This document shows, piece by piece, positions 1-6,117 of a stretch of DNA of 64,000 nucleotides. The notes below the pieces were generated by a model that saw nothing but the letters and a program-made list of their open reading frames with translations, had not been told where the DNA came from and searched no databases. A program made the translations under genes and the position numbers. The DNA comes from an uncultured Clostridia bacterium (GTDB taxonomy: Bacteria > Bacillota > Clostridia > UBA1381). The DNA is taken from the NCBI GenBank assembly GCA_944390495.1, contig CALXQE010000032.1, positions 1-64,000 of the forward strand, read 5' to 3'. The number at the start of each line of letters is the position of its first letter. The first letter of the stretch is position 1.

Positions 1-2
1 AG

Positions 3-158
3 GCTCATGCCACTGCGCAGCCCTCGGGGCACCGCCCCGGCGCAGAACGTTATGCCATCAGAGGCTCGTTGTCAAGCAAACCGTGGAATAAATGCGACCA
101 ATTTGTGCATTTTGCTGATTTTACTAAAAACAAAGGTTTAATGTGTCCGTTATCTTGA
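3..158 (+). other. Open frame from window edge, possible 3' end of an ORF
   Basis: The frame starting at base 3 is open from the window edge to a TGA at 156-158, about 51 codons, and is the same frame as the downstream rep gene. Its first 70 bases are clearly GC-richer than the rest of the element. The predicted peptide (ending KNKGLMCPLS) matches nothing I recognise. It may be the end of a gene outside the window, or a chance opening caused by the GC-rich stretch. It is not the missing N-terminus of Rep: no CRESS motif I is readable in any of the three forward frames here. Confidence 0.2.
13..45. repeat. GC-rich bulged inverted repeat, candidate origin or attachment structure
   Basis: CGGGGC at 25-30 pairs with GCCCCG at 34-39 around the loop ACC. 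Outside it CTGCGC (13-18) pairs with GCGCAG (40-45), leaving six bases bulged on the left. It lies just upstream of a rolling-circle-type rep gene, where a double-strand origin or its hairpin would be expected. No nick-site sequence is recognised, so the origin reading is only a possibility; a terminator or a border of an adjoining element are alternatives. Confidence 0.35.
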
Positions 159-212
159 CATAGCACCACTTCTGAAAAAGATTTAAACCATGATAAAATA
201 AAAGAATGTATA

Positions 213-1202
213 TTGGGGTTGAAATCTACTAAATATTATTGTATGGCTGATGAAGTTGGGATTGAAGAAAAAACACCTCATACACATATTTATATTGTAT
301 TTTCTTCTCCTGTTCGTTTTACTACTTTAAAAAATGTTTTTCCCACTGCACATATTGAAAAAGCTTTAGGAACTTCACAGGAAAATAAAGATTATATTAC
401 AAAAACAGGGAAATGGGAAAAAAGTAATAAAAAAGAAACAAGTATTGATGGTTCATTTGAAGAATGGGGAGAAATGCCTGTCGAAAAAGGTCAAGGGCAT
501 AGGACGGACTTAGAGGAATTGTATAATTTGATTAAAGATGGTGCGACTAATTATGATATACTTGAAAGTAATCCAGATAATATTAAACATATTAATTCGC
601 TTGACAAAATTCGACAAACGATTATAAAAGAAGAAGGAAAAAATACATTCAGGGAAGTAAAAGTTACTTATATTTTTGGTGAAACAGGTACTGGAAAAAC
701 GCGATATGTTATGGAACGCTATGGATATGATAAGGTTTTTCGTGTTACTGATTATAAACATCCATTTGATAGCTATAATGGTGAAGATGTAATTTGCTTT
801 GATGAATTTAACAGTCCTTTTAAGATACAAGATATGTTAAATTTTTTGGATGGTTATCCTTTAGAATTACCATGTCGATACAATAACAAATGGGCAGTTT
901 ACCACACTGTTTTTATTATTTCAAATTTATCTCTTGATATGCAATATATGAATGTTCAATGTGAACGACCAAAAGTGTGGAATGCTTTTTTACGACGAAT
1001 TGATGAGGTTAAAGAATTTTTGTGTGATGGTAGTGTTTTTGATTATTCTGTTGATGGATTTAAATGTTTAAAAGAACAATCCAGTTTAGAAAAAAATAGA
1101 CAAATTAATTTGAATGAGGAACTTGAATATATAGCAGAGGTAGATGAAAAATTTGAAAAATTTAAAAAGGAAATTATGGAAAAAAATGGACAAAATACAT
1201 AG
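213..1202 (+). CDS. CRESS-like replication initiator Rep (HUH endonuclease + SF3 helicase), apparently lacking its N-terminus
   Basis: Numbering from the TTG at 213: H23-T-H25 is the HUH metal-binding motif II, Y61-I-T-K64 is motif III with the candidate nicking tyrosine, and GETGTGKT (156-163) is the Walker A of a superfamily 3 helicase. A Walker B (CFDEFN) and a motif C-like stretch (FIISNLS) follow. Such proteins nick a plasmid origin and unwind it for rolling-circle replication. The frame is open only from 159, after a TGA. There is no good start codon or RBS, and motif I (normally a short hydrophobic FxLTINN-like strand before the preserved NHDKIKE region) is absent. This looks like a 5'-truncated gene; a non-canonical upstream start is the alternative. 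Confidence 0.8.
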   Translation: MGLKSTKYYCMADEVGIEEKTPHTHIYIVFSSPVRFTTLKNVFPTAHIEKALGTSQENKDYITKTGKWEKSNKKETSIDGSFEEWGEMPVEKGQGHRTDLEELYNLIKDGATNYDILESNPDNIKHINSLDKIRQTIIKEEGKNTFREVKVTYIFGETGTGKTRYVMERYGYDKVFRVTDYKHPFDSYNGEDVICFDEFNSPFKIQDMLNFLDGYPLELPCRYNNKWAVYHTVFIISNLSLDMQYMNVQCERPKVWNAFLRRIDEVKEFLCDGSVFDYSVDGFKCLKEQSSLEKNRQINLNEELEYIAEVDEKFEKFKKEIMEKNGQNT

Positions 1203-1425
1203 AGAAAATATATTGAGTCATTTTGATGATGATGGTGGTTATAAGGCTTGTAAAGGTTGTAATAAAGATTGTTCTATATGTATATATGGTTTTTTAAATG
1301 ATAGTCTTATAATCTATCTTCAAGAAGGATTTACACCAAGAGAAATTACTGAATTTTATATTGAATATGGGGATATTGATACTATATCAAAAATATATGC
1401 AGATTTACTTATGCCTTATGAATAA
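1186..1425 (+). CDS. Small Cys-rich protein of unknown function
   Basis: A 79-residue product if translation begins at ATG 1186; an in-frame ATG at 1144 would add 14 Lys-rich residues taken from the rep overlap. The start overlaps the end of rep by 17 bases, which suggests translational coupling. A cluster CKGCNKDCSIC near residues 22-32 could bind a metal such as zinc. I do not recognise the family. The position directly after rep in the element suggests an accessory role in replication or its control, but nothing in the sequence proves this. Confidence 0.6.
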   Translation: MDKIHRENILSHFDDDGGYKACKGCNKDCSICIYGFLNDSLIIYLQEGFTPREITEFYIEYGDIDTISKIYADLLMPYE

Positions 1426-1526
1426 TTTGTGGTATAAAAAAATCGTTAATTTAAAATAATGTTTAGGAATGTTATAGTAAAGGGTGTATAGACGTTATAA
1501 TGTTATGTGTGATAGGGGTGTAGAAA

Positions 1527-1721
1527 ATGAAAAAAAAGAATAGGAATATAGAAGATTTTAATGATGTTTTGACAACAAGGGATTTGTATGAAATTTTGCC
1601 AATAGGTCGAAATGCTGTATATAAATTGCTTAAAGATAATACTATTAAACATATCCGTATAGGAAAAAAGATGATTATTCCAAAACAATGTTTAATAGAC
1701 TTTTTGAAAAATATTTCTTGA
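1527..1721 (+). CDS. Excisionase-like helix-turn-helix protein
   Basis: 64 residues. The central part (TTRDLYEILPIGRNAVYKLL, then IKHIRIGKKMIIPK) has the layout of the MerR-like winged-helix excisionase family (HTH_17): an N-terminal recognition helix, a strand pair carrying RIGKK, and a short C-terminal helix ending in DFLKN. Such proteins bend DNA at attachment sites to direct the integrase towards excision. RBS AGGGGTG lies upstream. Its stop codon (1719-1721) is just before the integrase region, so the two genes are probably co-transcribed. Confidence 0.85.
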   Translation: MKKKNRNIEDFNDVLTTRDLYEILPIGRNAVYKLLKDNTIKHIRIGKKMIIPKQCLIDFLKNIS

Positions 1722-1729
1722 ATGTTGGT

Positions 1730-1764
1730 GTCCGCTATGATATTATATCAGTATTATAGCGGAC
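1730..1764. repeat. Inverted repeat between excisionase and integrase genes
   Basis: The arms 1730-1742 and 1752-1764 match at 12 of 13 positions (GTCCGCTATGATA against the complement of TATTATAGCGGAC), with a nine-base loop. It sits after the excisionase stop and ends 16 bases before the integrase RBS, without a T-run. It could be an attenuating RNA hairpin or a binding site for the element's own DNA-binding proteins. Confidence 0.6.
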
Positions 1765-1796
1765 TACCTTTACACATGGAAAGGAGTATGTTAATT

Positions 1797-2957
1797 TTGA
1801 AAGGTAGTTTACAAGAAAAAGGTGGCAAGTATTATGCTGTGTTTCGTTTTAAGGATAAACAAAAATGGATAAATCTTGATATTCCTACTACAAGGGGGAA
1901 TAAACGAAAGGCTGAACAGGCTTTACAGGCAGTTTTGTCAGATTATGAAAATAGAATAGTCGGTAATTCTGAAATTTTATTTGTTGATTTTTTATCTGAT
2001 TGGTTGAATGATATGAAAGATGTTATAAAGCCATCAACTTTTGAAACTTATAAAATAACGGTTAATAAAAAGATTATTCCATATTTTGAAAAGAAAGAAT
2101 ATGTTTTGACAGATATAAAACCTCGTGATATTACAGAATTTTTGAAATATTTGAAGTTATACGGTAAAAATAATAGTTCTGGATTATCATATAAATCTGT
2201 TAGAAATATTTATGGTATATTATCGGTTGCTTTTAATTTTGCTTATAAAAATGATATGATAGTTAAAAATCCCATTTTGGATTGTTCTATGCCGACTTTT
2301 GAAAAAGATATAAAAAAAGAAGTAGTTATATATACACCTGATGAGGTACAGAAGCTTTTGAAAGTTGCTAAAGATTCGCATAGCCATATTTACCTATTTT
2401 TATTGCTTGCTTTATTTTCGGGTGCGAGACGGGGCGAATTATTAGCTTTGACATGGAATGATGTTGATTATGATAATAAGACATTGAGCATTACAAAAAG
2501 TCGAACTGGTACATATAAAGACGTTACAGCATTGATAACAACACCTAAAACAAATGCAAGTAATAGAGTTATACCGTTGACTGATAATGTTATTAGTGAA
2601 CTTAGGGCAGAGCAGGAACGTCAACAATATGATAAGCTTTTATTAGGAAATGCTTATGTTGATAATCATAATTTTATTATCAGAAATAAACTTGGAAAAC
2701 CTTACACTAATTTGAGTTGTATAAACAGGGTTGTATATCGGCTTATGGATAAAGCAGGTTTGAAACGTTGTACTATACATGGACTTCGTCATACGGTAGC
2801 AAGTATTTTGGATAGTAATGGAATACCAATTCAAGAAATCTCTATATTATTAGGTCATGAAAATATAAAGACTACTGAAAATATATATATTCATAGAAGT
2901 AGAACTATAAAACGTGATAATATCTTGTTATTGGACAAAATATACGATAATCATTAA
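1797..2957 (+). CDS. Tyrosine site-specific integrase
   Basis: Family: phage/Tn916-type tyrosine recombinases, which cut and join att sites through a covalent tyrosine intermediate. Seen: an N-terminal arm-binding domain starting KGSLQEKGGKYYAVFRF, a SAM-like core-binding domain (FVDFLSDWLND onward), then the catalytic domain with R in SGARRGELLALTW, K in TTPKTNASNRVIPL, HGLRHT, LGHENIKTT and the nucleophile Y in YIHRS. I choose TTG 1797 because AAGGAG at 1781-1786 is ten bases upstream; ATG 1788 is only one base from it and ATG 1722 has no RBS. About 386 residues, normal for the family. It lies next to the tRNA-Trp target. Confidence 0.95.
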   Translation: MKGSLQEKGGKYYAVFRFKDKQKWINLDIPTTRGNKRKAEQALQAVLSDYENRIVGNSEILFVDFLSDWLNDMKDVIKPSTFETYKITVNKKIIPYFEKKEYVLTDIKPRDITEFLKYLKLYGKNNSSGLSYKSVRNIYGILSVAFNFAYKNDMIVKNPILDCSMPTFEKDIKKEVVIYTPDEVQKLLKVAKDSHSHIYLFLLLALFSGARRGELLALTWNDVDYDNKTLSITKSRTGTYKDVTALITTPKTNASNRVIPLTDNVISELRAEQERQQYDKLLLGNAYVDNHNFIIRNKLGKPYTNLSCINRVVYRLMDKAGLKRCTIHGLRHTVASILDSNGIPIQEISILLGHENIKTTENIYIHRSRTIKRDNILLLDKIYDNH

Positions 2958-3000
2958 TGATATTTTTGTTAGAAAAACTGTTAGAAAACAAAGAAAATAT

Positions 3001-3049
3001 AAAAAAAATAAGTCTTGAAAGTGGCTTAAAACCTACACTTTCAAGACTT
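3001..3049 (-). terminator. Rho-independent terminator of tRNA-Trp
   Basis: A perfect 13-bp inverted repeat, 3010-3022 and 3037-3049 (AAGTCTTGAAAGT and its complement), lies just beyond the tRNA 3' end. Read on the minus strand, the A-run at 3001-3009 becomes a U-run directly after the stem. The integrase gene on the other strand ends at 2957, without a U-run of its own here. Confidence 0.85.
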
Positions 3050-3055
3050 GAAGTA

Positions 3056-3131
3056 TGGCAGGGGTACAAGGACTCGAACCTTGGGCACGCGGTTTTGGAG
3101 ACCGCTGCTCTACCAACTGAGCTACACCCCT
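3056..3131 (-). tRNA. tRNA-Trp (anticodon CCA)
   Basis: Minus strand, 76 nt with the CCA end encoded (TGG at 3056-3058). Acceptor stem AGGGGTG pairs with TACCCCT, the D arm contains AGCTCAGTTGGTAGAGC, the anticodon stem-loop is CGGTCTCCAAAACCG with anticodon CCA, and the T arm has the GGTTCGAGTCC loop. Its 3' end faces the integrase, so it is the likely integration target; the gene remains complete. Confidence 0.97.
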
Positions 3132-3150
3132 AAAATTAAACTGCCTATAT

Positions 3151-3179
3151 ATTATACCATGAGAATTAAAATATGTCAA
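3151..3179 (-). promoter_or_regulatory. Sigma-A promoter of tRNA-Trp
   Basis: Minus strand: perfect -35 TTGACA (plus-strand 3174-3179), 17-bp spacer, perfect -10 TATAAT (3151-3156). It places the start about 13 bases before the mature tRNA 5' end at 3131. Confidence 0.88.
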
Positions 3180-3225
3180 GCTTTTGATTAAAATAGTATT
3201 GCAAATTTTTTATTTAATTTTGTAC

Positions 3226-3254
3226 TTGAAAGATTATGTTATTTCATATATAAT
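3226..3254 (+). promoter_or_regulatory. Promoter of the TlpA redox operon
   Basis: TTGAAA at 3226-3231, 17-bp spacer, TATAAT at 3249-3254; the lipoprotein ATG is at 3280 behind GGAGGTG. Confidence 0.8.
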
Positions 3255-3279
3255 AAAAACATATTTTTGGAGGTGTTTT

Positions 3280-3864
3280 ATGAAAAAGATTATTTTTGCA
3301 GTTGCTTGTTGCTTATCATTAGCACTTGCCGGATGCGGAAGTCAAGATCCTGTGCAAGATGAATCACAATCTAATGAAGAGGTACAAGTTCAGGATTCAG
3401 CATCAAATGGACTTTTAACGAAGTTTAATGCAACAGATTTACAAGGTGATACAGTAAATGAGGAAATATTATTAGAACATAAATTGACAATGGTTAATGT
3501 TTGGGCTACTTTTTGTAATCCGTGTATTGAGGAGATGCCGGATTTAGGTGTATTATCACAGGAATATGCAGATAAAGGTGTACAAATTGTAGGAATGGTG
3601 TCAGATGTTATGGCGTCAGACGGAAGTATTGACCAAGAGCAGGTAGCTTTGGCACAGGAAATTGTAGATTCTACCGGTGCAAGTTATACACATATTATCC
3701 CTGGTGAGGATTTATATAGTATCTTGTATCAGATAACTTCAGTGCCAACTACATTCTTTGTCGATGAAAGCGGAAACCAAGTAGGGAAAGCGTATCTTGG
3801 TTCAAGAGATAAGGAATCGTGGAAAGTGATTATAGATAAGATGCTTGAAGAGGTGGGAGAATGA
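3280..3864 (+). CDS. TlpA/ResA-like thioredoxin-fold lipoprotein
   Basis: 194 residues from ATG 3280 (RBS GGAGGTG). The lipobox L16-A-G-C19 predicts a lipoprotein anchored on the outer face of the membrane, followed by a polar linker and a thioredoxin fold with the redox motif W75-ATFC79-NPC82. Proteins of this family reduce or exchange extracytoplasmic disulfides. The C-terminal TSVPTTFFVD carries the usual cis-proline (VPTT). It overlaps the next gene by four bases (ATGA). The two membrane redox genes that follow suggest they pass electrons to this thioredoxin; that coupling is inference. The specific substrate is not evident. Confidence 0.9.
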   Translation: MKKIIFAVACCLSLALAGCGSQDPVQDESQSNEEVQVQDSASNGLLTKFNATDLQGDTVNEEILLEHKLTMVNVWATFCNPCIEEMPDLGVLSQEYADKGVQIVGMVSDVMASDGSIDQEQVALAQEIVDSTGASYTHIIPGEDLYSILYQITSVPTTFFVDESGNQVGKAYLGSRDKESWKVIIDKMLEEVGE

Positions 3865-4007
3865 TATTATTTAGAAGAAATATAATATCAGTAGCTTTGA
3901 TTCTGATAGGTGTATCATTTCTTGTTTTAGGCGTGTGGCAAGAGGAAACAGAACAGGTTTTTCGTAAAGCCGTGAATATTTGTATGGAGTGCATAGGTCT
4001 TGGTTAA
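3861..4007 (+). CDS. CD1871A-type small CXXC membrane peptide
   Basis: A 48-residue gene whose ATG overlaps the TlpA-like stop codon and whose 3' end overlaps the next start by eight bases, so all three genes are translationally linked. One membrane segment (about residues 8-25) is followed by QEETEQVFRKAVNIC41-ME-C44-IGLG. The AV(N)ICMECIGLG ending matches what I recall of the CD1871A family of CXXC-containing peptides, which occur next to ferredoxin-type membrane proteins in Clostridia. The cysteines probably lie outside the cell and could relay electrons or dithiols between the two larger partners. No function is proven for the family as far as I know. Confidence 0.8.
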   Translation: MILFRRNIISVALILIGVSFLVLGVWQEETEQVFRKAVNICMECIGLG

Positions 4008-4884
4008 GTGGATAAGAAATCATATTAGGAATATAGTTCAAATATGCTTTACCGCACTGACAAACGGTTACGCCGCCGGATTTGTTAAAGGCACGATATA
4101 CAAAGGTGATTTCAAATTAATTTGTGTACCGGGATTAAATTGTTATTCATGTCCAGGTGCATTAGGTTCATGTCCGATTGGTTCATTTCAAGCGGTAGTT
4201 ACAAGCAGAAACCATTTTTTCTCATTTTATGTTGTAGGATTTCTGCTATTGTTTGGAGCTTTGTTAGGTCGTTTTGTATGCGGGTGGCTTTGTCCTTTTG
4301 GATTAGTACAGGATTTATTGCATAAAATTCCATTTCCTAAAAAACTAAAAAAACTTCCCGGTGATCGCATTTTAAAGTTTCTTAAATATATAATATTAAT
4401 AGGTTTTGTGGTAATATTACCTATAACGGTTGTAGATTTGGTTGGGCAGGGACAGCCGTGGTTTTGCAAATATATTTGTCCTTCAGGTACACTTTTTGGA
4501 GGTATACCTCTAATTGCTGCAAATCCATCACTGCAATCAGCTCTTTCGTGGCTGTTTACATGGAAAATGGTATTATTGGTTATACTGTTATTTCTATCTG
4601 TTGTAGTATATAGACCGTTTTGTAGGTATATATGTCCATTAGGTGCTGTATATAGTCTTTTTAATCCTATTGCATTTTACAGATACACTGTAAAAAAAGA
4701 TAAGTGTACAGGCTGCAAAGCATGTCAAAGTGATTGTCCAATGTATATTCCTGTATATAAAACTCCAAATAGTCTTGAATGTATCAGATGTGGAAAATGT
4801 AAAAATACGTGTCCGCACCAGGCTATTTGCAGTTCATTTTTAAAAAATGATGAATCAGAAAAAATAAAACGAGGCAATTTCTAA
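4000..4884 (+). CDS. NapH/YccM-like membrane 4Fe-4S protein
   Basis: 294 residues from TTG 4000. Hydrophobic segments include LICVPGLNCYSC (loop), FYVVGFLLLFGALLG, YIILIGFVVILPITVV and MVLLVILLFLSVVV. Conserved membrane-edge motifs CGWLCPFGLVQDL and CRYICPLGAVYSL are typical of the polyferredoxin/NapH group. Near the C-terminus two ferredoxin clusters are clear: CTGCKACQSDCP and CIRCGKCKNTCP. Such proteins move electrons from cytoplasmic donors across the membrane. With the TlpA-like lipoprotein and the CXXC peptide it forms a plausible route for reducing extracytoplasmic thiols. It is not a nitrate-reductase partner here, since no nap genes are near. Confidence 0.88.
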   Translation: MVKWIRNHIRNIVQICFTALTNGYAAGFVKGTIYKGDFKLICVPGLNCYSCPGALGSCPIGSFQAVVTSRNHFFSFYVVGFLLLFGALLGRFVCGWLCPFGLVQDLLHKIPFPKKLKKLPGDRILKFLKYIILIGFVVILPITVVDLVGQGQPWFCKYICPSGTLFGGIPLIAANPSLQSALSWLFTWKMVLLVILLFLSVVVYRPFCRYICPLGAVYSLFNPIAFYRYTVKKDKCTGCKACQSDCPMYIPVYKTPNSLECIRCGKCKNTCPHQAICSSFLKNDESEKIKRGNF

Positions 4885-4896
4885 TGCCTCGTTTTT
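4866..4896. terminator. Bidirectional terminator between convergent operons
   Basis: ACGAGGCA and TGCCTCGT pair around a short loop, with an A-run before and a T-run after, so it can stop transcription from both sides. The left arm overlaps the 3' end of the NapH-like gene. Confidence 0.85.
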
Positions 4897-4908
4897 ATAT
4901 ACACATAT

Positions 4909-5547
4909 TTAGTTTCTACGTCTTTCCATTTCCTTGTAAATATCTTCCCAAGTCATGCCGTTATCAACAAGCATAACAGTAAGATGATACATTAGGTCTG
5001 AAACTTCATAGCAGATTTCGTCCTTGTCACGATTTTTACCGGCAATAACGACTTCTGCAGCTTCTTCTCCGACCTTCTTTAGTATTTTATCTTCACCCTT
5101 ATCAAATAGGTAATTTGTATAGCTGCCATCTTCAGGATGCTCTTTTCTGTCTATTATAACAGCTTGTTCTCTTGCGACAATATCAGATTTTGAACTTTCT
5201 TGTATATCTTCAACAAGTTTACCATTTTCAATTTTTCTGAAGAAACAACTTCTGTTTCCGGTATGACATGCAGGACCGGCAGGATTAACGATTAGTACAA
5301 GGCAATCACAGTCACAGTCAACTCTTATTTCCTTAACATACATAAAGTTACCGGAGGTTTCGCCTTTAACCCAAACTTCCTGTCTGCTTCTTGACCAAAA
5401 GGTTGCTCTGCCTGTCTTGGCAGTTTGCTTTATAGTATCAGCGTTCATATATGCAACCATAAGAATTTCTTTTGTTTCTTCATTTTGCACAACAGCAGGA
5501 ATAAGTCCGCCTGCTTCAAACTTTAATGTTTTTAATATTTCTTCCAT
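4909..5547 (-). CDS. Bifunctional phosphoribosyl-AMP cyclohydrolase / phosphoribosyl-ATP pyrophosphatase
   Basis: 212 residues, the usual HisIE fusion length. Residues about 1-110 are the cyclohydrolase, with its metal-binding DCDCDC and GPACHTGNRSCF motifs. Residues about 125-212 are the all-alpha pyrophosphohydrolase, with KVGEEAAEVVIAGKN. It catalyses steps two and three of histidine synthesis in the cytoplasm. It is the last gene of the minus-strand operon, 19 bases after pgsA, and no other his gene is in the window. The order HisI then HisE matches the standard fusion. Confidence 0.96.
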   Translation of the reverse strand: MEEILKTLKFEAGGLIPAVVQNEETKEILMVAYMNADTIKQTAKTGRATFWSRSRQEVWVKGETSGNFMYVKEIRVDCDCDCLVLIVNPAGPACHTGNRSCFFRKIENGKLVEDIQESSKSDIVAREQAVIIDRKEHPEDGSYTNYLFDKGEDKILKKVGEEAAEVVIAGKNRDKDEICYEVSDLMYHLTVMLVDNGMTWEDIYKEMERRRN

Positions 5548-5566
5548 TTTTAATATTCCTCCCGTT

Positions 5567-6115
5567 TTACTTCATTTGTAATAAATGCCAATTTTTAGCA
5601 AGATAATCAATACCTGAAATTATTGTAAATATAACTGAAATCCATATAAGTATGCCTGAAATAAGTGATGACTGTACACCTAAGAATCTGTCGTAAGGAA
5701 GCAGAAGCATTGCAGCAATTACAGCAATCATTTGGGTAACAGTTTTTAGTTTTCCCCACATACTTGCCGCTACTACTTTTCCATCTCCGGCGGCAACTAA
5801 TCTTACACCTGCAACCATAAATTCACGTGTGAGTACAATCATAATTGCCCATACGTCCATACGGTCATAGTGCATAAGTATTAAAAATGCAGCGGTTGTA
5901 AGGACTTTATCTGCAAGAGGGTCGACAAATTTACCGAATGTAGTAGTTTGGTTATACTTTCTCGCAATGTGACCGTCTATTGCATCTGTAATAGACGCAA
6001 TTATAAATACAGCTAATGCTGCATAATGACAAATAGTGTTATTTATCATAAACAGTACCATAAACACCGGTACAAGAAAAACTCTTATCATTGTTATTTT
6101 ATTGGCTGTATTCAT
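5567..6115 (-). CDS. CDP-diacylglycerol-glycerol-3-phosphate 3-phosphatidyltransferase
   Basis: 182 residues with the CDP-alcohol phosphotransferase signature D-A-I-D-G-H-I-A-R-K-(x8)-G-K-F-V-D-P-L-A-D-K, whose aspartates bind the metal. Several membrane helices are evident (AALAVFIIASITDAI, TVTQMIAVIAAMLLL, LIWISVIFTIISGI). It makes phosphatidylglycerol phosphate, the precursor of phosphatidylglycerol and cardiolipin, in the membrane. It lies two bases after rimO in the same operon. The neighbourhood rimO-pgsA is common in Firmicutes. A cardiolipin synthase gene that would use its product is at 19340. Confidence 0.96.
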   Translation of the reverse strand: MNTANKITMIRVFLVPVFMVLFMINNTICHYAALAVFIIASITDAIDGHIARKYNQTTTFGKFVDPLADKVLTTAAFLILMHYDRMDVWAIMIVLTREFMVAGVRLVAAGDGKVVAASMWGKLKTVTQMIAVIAAMLLLPYDRFLGVQSSLISGILIWISVIFTIISGIDYLAKNWHLLQMK

Positions 6116-6117
6116 AA

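Larger units (their letters stand above)
1..3058. mobile_element. Integrated element at tRNA-Trp (right part; left end outside window)
   Basis: Seen: a run of AT-rich plus-strand genes (Rep, small Cys-rich protein, excisionase-like protein, tyrosine integrase) ends next to the 3' end of a minus-strand tRNA-Trp gene. Tyrosine integrases commonly target tRNA 3' ends, and the integrase gene is usually tRNA-proximal, as here. I searched by eye for a second copy of the tRNA 3' sequence (the stretch around 3056-3080) to the left and found none, so the left attachment site should lie before position 1. No relaxase or transfer gene is visible. The Rep suggests a replicating or CRESS-plasmid-like integrated element rather than a phage; no capsid or terminase gene is seen in this part. 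Confidence 0.75.

Noticed and set aside
510-830. Minus-strand open frame inside rep
   Set aside because: It is antisense to well-conserved Rep helicase motifs, has a low-complexity Ile/Phe/Asn-rich product and no RBS.
1-3058. Left attachment site within the window
   Set aside because: I compared the tRNA 3' end sequence with the region to its left and saw no second copy, so the left border cannot be placed.
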